Assembly (NCBI GenBank): GCA_946620035.1
Contig: CAMOMX010000021.1
Location: 1-28,007 of the forward strand
DNA from: CAG-791 sp003447895
GTDB lineage: Bacteria; Bacillota; Clostridia; Lachnospirales; Lachnospiraceae
Direction: 5' to 3'
DNA length: 28,007 nucleotides
In this document: piece by piece, positions 15,549 to 23,121 of the stretch
Position numbering within the stretch: the first letter of the stretch is position 1
Layout of the letters: the number at the start of each line of letters is the position of its first letter
Made by a program: the position numbers and the translations under genes
The notes under the pieces: generated by a model
What the model was told of the DNA's origin: nothing
The model's database searches: none
What the model saw: only the letters and a program-made list of their open reading frames with translations

Positions 15549-18500
15549 TTAGTTCTCCTCCAGATAGTGCTCAAACTGCGGCATGCTCATCAGGACTTCC
15601 CTGGCTCTGGTCCCGTTCTCCTCTGAGACAACGCCGGCCTCCGCCAGCTGGTCCATGATCCTGGCCGCCCTGTTAAAGCCGATCTTAAGTACGCGCTGCA
15701 GCATTCCGATCGACGCCTTGTCCTTCTCGATAATAAACCTGCCCGCTTTTTCAAAATATTCATCCCGGCCGGATTCTCCTCCTGCGTCCGCTCCCTGCCC
15801 GGGAACGCCCGCCTCTCCGATCCGGTTGATCTCATCCGTCACCTTGGAGACATGCTCGTTGTCGTAGGAGTTGTTCTCTTTGATATACTCTACCACGCTG
15901 CTGACGTCATTATCACTGACGAACGCGCCCTGGTATCTCTCGGGCTTTGCGAAGTTTGAGGGATAAAAGAGCATATCGCCCTTTCCGATCAGCTTCTCGG
16001 CGCCGCCCATATCCAGGATGGTCCTGGAGTCTGTGTTGCTGGCCACCTGGAAGGCGATCCTGCTGGGCATATTGGCCTTGATCAGGCCTGTGATGACGTT
16101 GACCGAAGGCCTCTGCGTCGCGATGATCAGATGGATTCCCGCGGCTCTCGCCAGCTGTGCCAGGCGGCAGATGGAGGTCTCCACATCGTTCTTGCAGGTC
16201 ATCATAAGGTCGGCCAGCTCATCGATGATCACCACCAGCCTTGTGAGCGGCTTCTCATTCTCGCCGGCCTCATCTCCCTTGGCGCGGACAAACGCATTGT
16301 AGCCTGTCAGGTCCCTGGTTCCGGACGCGGCAAAGAGTTTATAGCGGCGGTCCATCTCCGCTACGGCCCAGTTCAGTGCCGCAGATGCTTTTTTGACATC
16401 GGTCACCACAGGGATCATCAGATGCGGGATGCCGTTATAAATATTCAGTTCGACCACCTTGGGGTCGATCATAATGATCTGCACTTCGTCCGGCGACGCC
16501 TTGTAGAGAAGGCTCATGATGATCGAGTTGATGCAGACCGATTTGCCCGATCCCGTGGCGCCTGCGATCAGAAGGTGCGGCATCTTGGCGATATCCGCGA
16601 CGACGACCTTTCCGGCCACATCCTTTCCCACCGCAAATGACAGAAGGCTCTTGGCCGAGCGAAATTCTCTGGACTCCAGAATATCCCTGAGGAGCACTGA
16701 GTATCCGTGTTTATTGGGGACTTCGATCCCGATCGCCGGTTTCCCGGGGATGGGAGCCTCGATCCGGATATCCGTCGCGGCAAGGCTCAATTTGATGTCG
16801 TCAGCGAGGTTGACGATCCTGCTGACCTTCACGCCCTGTTCGGGCTGAAGCTCATACCTTGTGATGTGAGGTCCCTGGCTGATATCCGAGATCGTGACAT
16901 TGACGCCGAACGTGCGGAGCGTCTCCTGGAGCCGGAAAGCCGTCTCCTTAAGCTCGAGGTCAGATTCGGCCGAGTGCTTCTGTTCTCCTTTTTCAAGAAG
17001 GCTGAACGGAGGGAAGCTGTACTGGCGGTTCTGCGCGCTTCTCTTCTGCCCGCTCATGACCGTTCTTCCGACTGCCTTTTCCGTCTCCCCGCGCTCTCTG
17101 TGAACTTCGATTCCCTCGAGTTCCTCTTTCGATACCGGTTCCTCGACGGCAGCTGCTTCCGCGTTTTTCGCACGGCTCTCTTCTCTTACGGGACGCGCGG
17201 TCACTGTGACGCGTCTCTTCTCTTCGAGAGCTCCCGCTTTCTCCATGCTCTGAACAGCCTCAGCCTGACCCGCCTGTATTCCGCCTTCCGTACTCAGGGC
17301 GGCTTCCTGCGCTTCTATGGCGGCCATCTCTTCCTCCGTGAGCGCATCCGCGCCCCAGGGAAGTTCCTCCTGCGCGCCCGCCGGAAGCTCTGTGAATTCC
17401 TCTGCGTCGCGGCCCAGGGCGCTTCGCTCTTTCTGGGCGTTGAACGTGGACATTCCGCCTGCGTCCGCAATATCCGGATAGCTTCCGTTTATCAGCTTGT
17501 CCGTCGCGCTCTCGCGGGCATAGACCCTCCGCATATTCCTGTCGTTGTCAAACCGGTTAAAGGGAAACTGAAGATTCTCTTCCGTCTCCGGATTCTCTTT
17601 CGTTCTGGTAAAGACGGTCATCGTGGCCCGATGGGGGAGCTGTCCGGATAAGGCGTCCGGCGCCATATCGGTTCTGATCAGGTCCGCGGACTCCACTCTC
17701 ACCGTGTTCGCGTCCGGGCGGAGGACCCTGCCGTCACTGTCCGCCTCTTCCTCTCTTACGGGGGATGCGCTTACGCGGATCTGCTCCGGCTTCTGCGCTT
17801 CCTTCTTCTTCCTGTCCAGGAGCCTTATGCCGTGCGCCGCGCCGGAGCGGAGTTTCTCGGGCTTACTGCCGATGACTTCCTGTCCGGCCGCTTCCGCGGT
17901 GCTGACATCGATCGAAGTCTTTGTGTAGCTCTTTTCGCTCTTTTTGAAAAGAGGCACACTTTCCCCGATTCCGAAGTCCTCTTCCTCCTCCTTGCTGTAG
18001 GGCTCGATCAGCGTGCCGGAAAGATCGGCCGCTCCCGCGTTCTCAAGTGCCGCGCGGCGGCGTTCCTCCCTGTTCTTCTCTTCCAGCGCAAGGAGTTCTT
18101 CTCTCTCTTTGCGCCTTCTCTCCCTGGACGCCGCTGCCGCCTCTTTCCGGGCGATCGAAGCCGCCTTCGCTTCCTCTGCCCGGATCCTGCGCTTTTCCAT
18201 AAAGGAGGGGTCGCCTCTCTTGATCCTCTCTGCCTGCGCCCGGCGGTACCTCTCCACAGGGGAGAACTGTGTAAAGACCATGAGGCTGACCAGCGTGATG
18301 ACAAAGAGTACAAAGACAGAGCCCACGCTTCTCAGGAAACGGAACATGTAGTAGGCGATCGTGCCGCCGAGAAGGCCGCCGCCGTCCCTGGCCGCCGCGC
18401 ATCGCTGATAGATCGCGGCAGCATCATATGCCGCGGCTGTCGAGATCTCCCCGCTCAGCATTTCAAACGCCGCGGTGATACACACAAACAGCACGACAAG

Positions 18501-18863
18501 AGCTGCCGTCCTTGCCGGCAGCGTCCTTCTGCCGTAATTGGATACGACAAAAAATACGATGATTGTCATAAAAACAGGGAATATATAGGCAGCTCTTCCA
18601 AAAAGCCCGAACAGAACGGAAGAGACCCCTCTTCCTATGATCCCGCCGTACCCGAGGGCAGAGATCATCAAAAATACCATGATGCCAAAAAAGACAAGCA
18701 TGCGGATGTCTCTCCGCACATTCATGGCCTGCTGCTCTTCCGCAAGGACATCCGCCCGGGACCTGTTCGTTTTCCCGGTGTTCTTTCCCCTCCCGGATCT
18801 GCTTCCCTTTCCGATCGTCTTTGCTGTGCTCTTCGTACTCCTTTTCGTTCTGGATGAAGCCAT
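15549..18863 (-). CDS. ftsK: DNA translocase FtsK/SpoIIIE
   Basis: The 1104-residue protein pumps chromosomal DNA at the division septum. A basic N terminus (1-50) precedes four membrane helices at about 54-75, 81-109, 119-135 and 165-200. A long charged linker (about 200-610) follows, with a helical Arg/Glu stretch near 225-280. The motor begins near 615: Walker A ATGSGKS at about 767-774, Walker B VVIIDELADLMM near 880. The winged-helix gamma domain, which reads chromosome polarity sequences, is at about 1030-1088 (SIGMLQRVLKIGFNRAARIMDQLAEAGVV is split here only for description). ATG 18863 is chosen with AAGGG about 10 bases upstream; the upstream TTG at 18893 lacks a ribosome site. The linker is longer than in B. 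subtilis SpoIIIE (about 790 residues in total). It lies 51 bases after a small acidic-protein gene and overlaps no other gene. Confidence 0.95.
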   Translation of the reverse strand: MASSRTKRSTKSTAKTIGKGSRSGRGKNTGKTNRSRADVLAEEQQAMNVRRDIRMLVFFGIMVFLMISALGYGGIIGRGVSSVLFGLFGRAAYIFPVFMTIIVFFVVSNYGRRTLPARTAALVVLFVCITAAFEMLSGEISTAAAYDAAAIYQRCAAARDGGGLLGGTIAYYMFRFLRSVGSVFVLFVITLVSLMVFTQFSPVERYRRAQAERIKRGDPSFMEKRRIRAEEAKAASIARKEAAAASRERRRKEREELLALEEKNREERRRAALENAGAADLSGTLIEPYSKEEEEDFGIGESVPLFKKSEKSYTKTSIDVSTAEAAGQEVIGSKPEKLRSGAAHGIRLLDRKKKEAQKPEQIRVSASPVREEEADSDGRVLRPDANTVRVESADLIRTDMAPDALSGQLPHRATMTVFTRTKENPETEENLQFPFNRFDNDRNMRRVYARESATDKLINGSYPDIADAGGMSTFNAQKERSALGRDAEEFTELPAGAQEELPWGADALTEEEMAAIEAQEAALSTEGGIQAGQAEAVQSMEKAGALEEKRRVTVTARPVREESRAKNAEAAAVEEPVSKEELEGIEVHRERGETEKAVGRTVMSGQKRSAQNRQYSFPPFSLLEKGEQKHSAESDLELKETAFRLQETLRTFGVNVTISDISQGPHITRYELQPEQGVKVSRIVNLADDIKLSLAATDIRIEAPIPGKPAIGIEVPNKHGYSVLLRDILESREFRSAKSLLSFAVGKDVAGKVVVADIAKMPHLLIAGATGSGKSVCINSIIMSLLYKASPDEVQIIMIDPKVVELNIYNGIPHLMIPVVTDVKKASAALNWAVAEMDRRYKLFAASGTRDLTGYNAFVRAKGDEAGENEKPLTRLVVIIDELADLMMTCKNDVETSICRLAQLARAAGIHLIIATQRPSVNVITGLIKANMPSRIAFQVASNTDSRTILDMGGAEKLIGKGDMLFYPSNFAKPERYQGAFVSDNDVSSVVEYIKENNSYDNEHVSKVTDEINRIGEAGVPGQGADAGGESGRDEYFEKAGRFIIEKDKASIGMLQRVLKIGFNRAARIMDQLAEAGVVSEENGTRAREVLMSMPQFEHYLEEN

Positions 18864-18914
18864 TCGTTCCGCACCCTTCCTTATCCTTCGCAACGGTCCG
18901 CCGTCTCATTGAGA

Positions 18915-19094
18915 TCAGATATCAAAGTCATCTCCTTCCGGAATCTCAATGTCAAAATCGTCATCTTCCGGCGTCTCAACATCAAATTCCATTCGGACAT
19001 GCGCTCTTGTCGGAGGTCCGGGCAGCGGGTTTTTGAGGAGCCTGATCCCGGGCTCACCGCTTTCCGGTACACTCATCTGATCCGGTAACTGCAT
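18915..19094 (-). CDS. Small acidic protein upstream of ftsK
   Basis: This 59-residue ORF has no function I know. It starts MQLPDQMSVPESGEPGIRLL, continues with a proline-rich KNPLPGPPTRAH stretch, and ends in two near-identical ten-residue units, FDVETPEDDD and FDIEIPEGDD, followed by FDI. I recall short proteins of this type before ftsK in other Lachnospiraceae, with the same LLKNPLP and DDFDI elements; that is memory, not a search. ATG 19094 has GGAAGGA about 10 bases upstream; a GTG at 19145 in frame would run through the hairpin described next and lacks a site. It lies 51 bases from ftsK on the same strand and is probably co-transcribed. The acidic tail suggests protein binding. Confidence 0.7.
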   Translation of the reverse strand: MQLPDQMSVPESGEPGIRLLKNPLPGPPTRAHVRMEFDVETPEDDDFDIEIPEGDDFDI

Positions 19095-19123
19095 AATATA
19101 GGTTTCCTTCCATGATGGCAATG

Positions 19124-19155
19124 AGGCAGTTTCGTGCCGTGACACAAAACTGCCT
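19124..19155 (-). other. Hairpin between yebC and the small acidic-protein gene
   Basis: AGGCAGTTT at 19124-19132 pairs with AAACTGCCT at 19147-19155. On the minus-strand RNA the stem extends to 13 pairs with one G-U (TGTG with CACG) and a six-base loop; on the plus strand that pair would be C-A. No T-run follows, so a terminator is doubtful. It lies about 30 bases before the next start codon. Confidence 0.5.
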
Positions 19156-19204
19156 TATTTCTGCGCTGTTCTTATAGAAGCCTGTTTGTCTTCCCGGGAG
19201 TCTG

Positions 19205-19936
19205 TCAGTCCTCGTCCCAGTTGTGATAGACAGCCTGTACATCATCGTCGTCATCCAAAAGATCGAGGATCCTTCTGATCTGCTTCATGACTGTCTCATC
19301 TGTCACTTTTACATAGTTCTGGGGGATCATGGTCACTTCCGCGGAGGCGAGCTCAATTCCCTCATCCCTGAGTGCCTTCTCGACCGCGTCGAAGTCTTCC
19401 TCCGCGGTGAGGATCTCAAAGCTGTCCTCTTCCTCTTTGATATCTTCGGCGCCCGCGTCCAGGACGATCATCATAAGATCGTCCGCGCTAAGATCGCAGT
19501 CCTCTTTGTCGATGATGATCTGGCCTTTCCTGTCAAACATGAAGGAGACGCAGCCCTGGGTTCCGATACTCCCGTTTCCCTTGGTAAACGCGCTTCTCAC
19601 GTTCGCGGCAGTTCTGTTCTGATTGTCCGTAAGTGTATCTACGATGATCGCGATTCCGCCGGGGCCGTAGCCCTCATAGGTGTTGTACTGGAAATTGACA
19701 TTTCCCACGTCACCGGCAGCTTTCTTGATGCCGCGCTCGATCGTCTCATTGGGCATATTGTTGGCCTTGGCCTTTGCAATGACCTTGGCAAGCTTGAAGT
19801 TGTTGGCGGGATCCGCGCCGCCCTCCTTGACCGCGACCGCGATCTCACGGCCGATGATCGTAAAGATCTTTCCCTTGGCCGCGTCGTTCTTCTCTTTCTT
19901 GTGCTTGATGTTTGCAAATTTGGAATGTCCTGACAT
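19205..19936 (-). CDS. yebC: YebC/PmpR-family protein (TACO1-like)
   Basis: The 243 residues match the YebC family from the invariant MSGHSKFANIKHKKEKNDAAKGK start onward (quoted only to 20: MSGHSKFANIKHKKEKNDAA). The conserved PNNFKLA-type segment reads DPANNFKLAKVIAKAKANNMP, followed by ETIERGIKKA, and the middle domain contains YEGYGPGGIAIIVD. Family members were described as DNA-binding regulators (PmpR) and, more recently, as ribosome-associated factors that help translation through proline stretches. Which role applies here is not visible. ATG 19936 has GGAGG 5 bases upstream. An open in-frame extension to 20020 is rejected because the family start is exact. It has its own promoter and a long structured leader. 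Confidence 0.97.
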   Translation of the reverse strand: MSGHSKFANIKHKKEKNDAAKGKIFTIIGREIAVAVKEGGADPANNFKLAKVIAKAKANNMPNETIERGIKKAAGDVGNVNFQYNTYEGYGPGGIAIIVDTLTDNQNRTAANVRSAFTKGNGSIGTQGCVSFMFDRKGQIIIDKEDCDLSADDLMMIVLDAGAEDIKEEEDSFEILTAEEDFDAVEKALRDEGIELASAEVTMIPQNYVKVTDETVMKQIRRILDLLDDDDDVQAVYHNWDED

Positions 19937-19951
19937 GTTTTCCTCCATACC

Positions 19952-20063
19952 GGAGCCGTGGGCTCCTTTTCTATAGTTAACGGCGTGTCCGCCGTTATCA
20001 GACGTTTTTTCTGTATCCAAAACATGCTTCGCGGCCTCAGAGACTCAGTCCCCGCCGCAGGCC
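19952..20063 (-). promoter_or_regulatory. Structured 5' leader of yebC (three hairpins)
   Basis: Three inverted repeats lie between the promoter and yebC. The distal one pairs GCGGC with GCCGC (20031-20035 and 20054-20058), or alternatively GGCCT with AGGCC. The middle one pairs TAACGGCG with CGCCGTTA (8 bp, 19978-19997). The proximal one pairs GGAGCC with GGCTCC (19952-19966). The CTCC of the proximal hairpin could instead pair with the GGAG of the ribosome site at 19942-19946 across a five-base loop. This resembles a two-state translational switch; it matches no riboswitch class I recognise. Confidence 0.45.
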
Positions 20064-20091
20064 TTTTCTTTTACGAAAAAACTCACTCTAG

Positions 20092-20120
20092 ACTATACCA
20101 TTAACGCGCAGAACCGTCAA
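20092..20120 (-). promoter_or_regulatory. Strong promoter of yebC
   Basis: On the minus strand TTGACG (20120-20115), a 17-base spacer and TATAGT (20097-20092) give five of six matches in both boxes. The -35 box starts directly after the alr stop codon. The predicted leader to the yebC ATG is about 150 bases. Confidence 0.8.
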
Positions 20121-21308
20121 CTAATGGCTCTCCGCGCACACGATCCTCGGTACGCGTTCGTTGATATCACAGGCGAGCTCATAGTTGAACCTGCCGGAAA
20201 GATCGCCCAGATCCTCCATCGTGATCGTCTCTTCGCCGTCTGTCCCGATCAGTGTGCACAGGCTCCCCTCCTTCGCCTCGGGAATGTCCGTCACATCGAC
20301 CATCATCTGGTCCATGCAGACCCGTCCCAGGATCGGCGCCCTCTTCCCGCAGATGAGGACGAAGCCCTTGTTGGAAAGGCTTCTGGGATAGCCGTCCCCG
20401 TAACCGGCCGGGACCGTGGCGATTCTGGTCTTCTCCGCCTTTGTCACGTAGGTTCCGCCGTAACTGATGCCCTCGCCGGGCCCGACTTCCTTGAGATAGA
20501 CAATGTGCGAGTAGAGGGACATGACAGGCTTAAGAGGGACTGCCGTTTTACTGACTTCCTCCGAGGGCCAGAGCCCGTAGAGAGTGATGCCGGCTCTCAC
20601 AAGATCCATGTTGGCCTCTGAGAATTCGATGATCCCGGCGCTGTTGGAGCAGTGGCAGTAAGGGATCTCAAAGCCCAGTTCTCTCCGGATCCTGTCCCGG
20701 AACTTAGAATAGCGCCTGATCTGCGTGCAGGTCGGCTCATGGTCCCTCTCATCCGCCTTTGCAAAGTGCGTGAACATTCCTTCCACGGAAAGTCCGGGCG
20801 TCTCCAGCGCTTTTTTGACAAAAGAGAGCCCCTCGTCGTCCGGCCTTACCCCGATCCTGCCCATTCCGGTGTCCAGGGCGATGTGGATCCGGATGGGCTT
20901 TCCCGCCTCCTTTGCGGCGGCAGAGAGCTGCCCGAGCATATCCTCTCTGAACACGGCCGGCCGGATCTCCAGATCGGCCAGTTCCCGGTAGCAGTAAGGA
21001 AAAACATAGCCCAGAAGGAGGATCGGCTTTACGGCTCCGTTTTCCCGAAGCTCCTTCGCCTCCTCAAAGGTGGCCGCCGCGTAGCCCCAGACGTAGGGGA
21101 TCTTCTCCAGCTCCTTCATGATCTTTACCGCGCCGTGGCCGTATGCGTTGGTCTTTAACACAGCGATCATCCGGGTGCCCTCCCGAAGATTCTTCTTCAT
21201 GCTCTCCATATTAAAGCGCACGGCGTCCAGGTCGATCTGCGCCCAGATCCTGTCATGCCCCTCGGAATCCTCAGTCCTGCAAACCGATTTCAGATTGTAT
21301 TCACTCAT
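20121..21308 (-). CDS. alr: Alanine racemase
   Basis: Alr converts L-alanine to D-alanine for peptidoglycan, using PLP. The 395 residues hold the PLP lysine K52 in AVLKTNAYGHG, the LDTGMGRIG motif at 145-153, SNSAGI at 221-226, RAGITLYGLWP at 238-248, and the second catalytic residue Y283 in GISYGGTYV. The C-terminal domain includes GRVCMDQMMVDVT, which places the Met/Asp substrate-pocket segment. ATG 21308 has GAGAGGG about 8 bases upstream. An N-terminal extension of about 20 residues before DLDAVRFN is slightly longer than usual. It follows the NAD(P)HX repair gene by 20 bases, a pairing common in Firmicutes and Actinobacteria. No clear terminator follows; the yebC promoter begins at its stop. 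Confidence 0.97.
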   Translation of the reverse strand: MSEYNLKSVCRTEDSEGHDRIWAQIDLDAVRFNMESMKKNLREGTRMIAVLKTNAYGHGAVKIMKELEKIPYVWGYAAATFEEAKELRENGAVKPILLLGYVFPYCYRELADLEIRPAVFREDMLGQLSAAAKEAGKPIRIHIALDTGMGRIGVRPDDEGLSFVKKALETPGLSVEGMFTHFAKADERDHEPTCTQIRRYSKFRDRIRRELGFEIPYCHCSNSAGIIEFSEANMDLVRAGITLYGLWPSEEVSKTAVPLKPVMSLYSHIVYLKEVGPGEGISYGGTYVTKAEKTRIATVPAGYGDGYPRSLSNKGFVLICGKRAPILGRVCMDQMMVDVTDIPEAKEGSLCTLIGTDGEETITMEDLGDLSGRFNYELACDINERVPRIVCAESH

Positions 21309-21328
21309 GATCCTGCCCTCTCATCCTT

Positions 21329-22984
21329 TCATTCCTGCAGTGTGTCACGCCCCGCGTCGCGGGTCACCTCGCCGGCCGCCCGCAGGATGTCCCCTGCGAG
21401 CATGGCTCTCTCTCCCATTCTCTCCCTGCAGAGCCTTCCCGCCTCCGCGTGGACAAAAGCCGCGGCCTCTGCAGCCTTCCGGCCGCTTCCCGCCCGGTCC
21501 GGGACGGACGCCAGCATAGCGCCTGTTATGCCCGAGAGCACATCTCCGCTTCCGGCCGTGGCCATTCCGCTGTTTCCGTTTGTGACCATACAGACGGACC
21601 TGTCACCGGATGAGACGATCATGGTCACGGCGTCCTTTCCGAGTACGGTGCACTTGTACCGCTCTGCGGCCTGTCTAAGGAGCGGGATCCGCTCCCCGGC
21701 CGCCTCCCTGACGCTCACATGGACAAGGTCCGCGAATTCCGCAAGATGCGGCGTCAGAACGCACGCCGTATCGCCCGCTCTCTTTTGAAGAAGGAGGTCC
21801 AGCTCATCGTCCTGTGCGATCAGCCTGACCGCGTCGGCGTCAAGTACCATACCGGACAGCGGTCTTTTTCTGTTGCGGCTGACGCTGCCGTCTTCCGCTC
21901 CGTACTCGAGAATGGTCCGGACCACGCAGCGCCCTTCTTCCGAAAGCCCGATCGCGGGGCCCGCGACGACGACGTCCGCCCAGTCCAGGTCCCTGATGAG
22001 CGACTGCCTGAGCGCTTCCCGTTCCCTCTTCTTTTCACCCTCTTTTTCCGAAGAAAAAGCCTCGTAAGTAGTCAGCATCGCTTCCGGCAGTGCCTGCTGC
22101 ACGATCAGGCGGTTCTCCTCCCTGGTAAACAGCTTTACCATCCCGGCTCCGCTTCTCATTGAGGCCTCCGCGCATAGGAGCGCCGCGCCGCACATGGAAA
22201 AGCTCCCTGCCGCGATCAGTATTTTGCCAAAGGTGCCTTTGTTGCCTCCCCCGCTCCGCTTTCCCAGAAGTTCCGGAAGGTCGCATCGCTCGTACATAAA
22301 GGCTTCCGGAAGTCCGCTCTCCCTGAAACGAAAGCTGAGGTCGCGGATCCCGATCTCTCTAAGGACAGTCTCTCCGCAGTACTCCCGCCCGGGGAACAGG
22401 AAGTGTCCCCTCTTGTAATAGGCGAACGTGACCGTGAGATCGCATGAAAACGCGGCGCCGAGGATCTGCCCGTCATCGGAGGAGACGCCGGAGGGAATGT
22501 CCAGGCCCACGACTTTGCATCCGGTCCTGTCCCGGTAGTTTCCGGTAAATTCCGCCATATGGGCCGCCTTTTCCGTGAGAGGCCTTCCGAGGCCTGTTCC
22601 GAACAGCGCGTCCACGATCACATCGGGCCCGAATTCTTCCAGAGCGCGGTCCTCAAACGCCCGGACATCCGCGCCGTACGCTTCAAGGATCCTTCGCTGG
22701 ATCATCGACGAGGAGTCCGCCTTCGGCATCTTGTCCGTAAGGAGCAGAAACTGCACCCGGTATCCCCGGTCCGTCAGAAGGCGCCCGGCTGCCAGTCCGT
22801 CCGCGCCGTTGTTTCCGGGGCCTGCCAGGATCGTGATCCTCTCCGCGTCGCCAAACCGCTCTGTAATCTCATCCGCCACCGCCAGGGCGGCTCTCTCCAT
22901 CAGCACGATGGAAGGAATCCCTATTTTCTCCGATGTGAGACGGTCTGCCTCCGCCATTTCTGTTCCGGTCAAAATATATTTCAT
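21329..22984 (-). CDS. nnrD: Bifunctional NAD(P)HX epimerase / ADP-dependent dehydratase
   Basis: The enzyme repairs hydrated NADH and NADPH: the N-terminal YjeF_N half epimerises R- and S-NAD(P)HX, and the C-terminal ribokinase-like half dehydrates S-NAD(P)HX using ADP. The 551 residues show GPGNNGADGLAAGR at 55-68 and LDIPSGVSSDDG in the epimerase half. In the dehydratase half are NKGTFGKILIAAGS near 247, LDADAVRL, TPHLAEFADL where most relatives have T-P-H-P-G-E, and NGNSGMATAGSGDVLSG near 468-484. The changed HPGE motif (P-G to L-A) is worth noting, although the glutamate stays. ATG 22984 has AGGGGAG 7 bases upstream. The gene lies between the rex terminator and alr; no clear promoter is seen in the GC-rich 60 bases upstream. 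Confidence 0.95.
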   Translation of the reverse strand: MKYILTGTEMAEADRLTSEKIGIPSIVLMERAALAVADEITERFGDAERITILAGPGNNGADGLAAGRLLTDRGYRVQFLLLTDKMPKADSSSMIQRRILEAYGADVRAFEDRALEEFGPDVIVDALFGTGLGRPLTEKAAHMAEFTGNYRDRTGCKVVGLDIPSGVSSDDGQILGAAFSCDLTVTFAYYKRGHFLFPGREYCGETVLREIGIRDLSFRFRESGLPEAFMYERCDLPELLGKRSGGGNKGTFGKILIAAGSFSMCGAALLCAEASMRSGAGMVKLFTREENRLIVQQALPEAMLTTYEAFSSEKEGEKKREREALRQSLIRDLDWADVVVAGPAIGLSEEGRCVVRTILEYGAEDGSVSRNRKRPLSGMVLDADAVRLIAQDDELDLLLQKRAGDTACVLTPHLAEFADLVHVSVREAAGERIPLLRQAAERYKCTVLGKDAVTMIVSSGDRSVCMVTNGNSGMATAGSGDVLSGITGAMLASVPDRAGSGRKAAEAAAFVHAEAGRLCRERMGERAMLAGDILRAAGEVTRDAGRDTLQE

Positions 22985-23004
22985 TGTGCTCTCCCCTTCG
23001 GACC

Positions 23005-23043
23005 GCGGCGCGAAGCCGCCCGCGCGGGGCCCTCCGCTTCGCG
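23005..23043 (-). repeat. GC-rich spacer upstream of nnrD, similar to 12241-12300
   Basis: On the minus strand it reads GAAGCGGAGGGCC, then CGCGCGGGCGGC, then TTCGCGCCGCGGTCC. It includes a GCGGC-TTCG-type hairpin potential. It shares words and order with the spacer upstream of phoH, and both sit directly after an intrinsic terminator. Confidence 0.25.
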
Positions 23044-23078
23044 AAAAAAAGCCCTTTCCGGATGTGACCGGAAAGGGC
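23044..23078 (-). terminator. Intrinsic terminator after rex
   Basis: On the minus strand GCCCTTTCCGG pairs perfectly over 11 bases with CCGGAAAGGGC around a six-base loop, followed by seven T. It lies about 44 bases after the rex stop and should separate rex from nnrD-alr. Confidence 0.93.
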
Positions 23079-23121
23079 GTCTCATTCTGAGCTTCACTTT
23101 AGATCCGGGCCTTATGCCGGC

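Noticed and set aside
17832..18857. Plus-strand open frame of 341 codons
   Set aside because: It is antisense to the linker and membrane part of ftsK, with strongly biased low-complexity residues.
19937..20020. N-terminal extension of YebC by 28 residues
   Set aside because: The family starts exactly at MSGHSKF, which has its own GGAGG site; the extension covers the leader hairpins.
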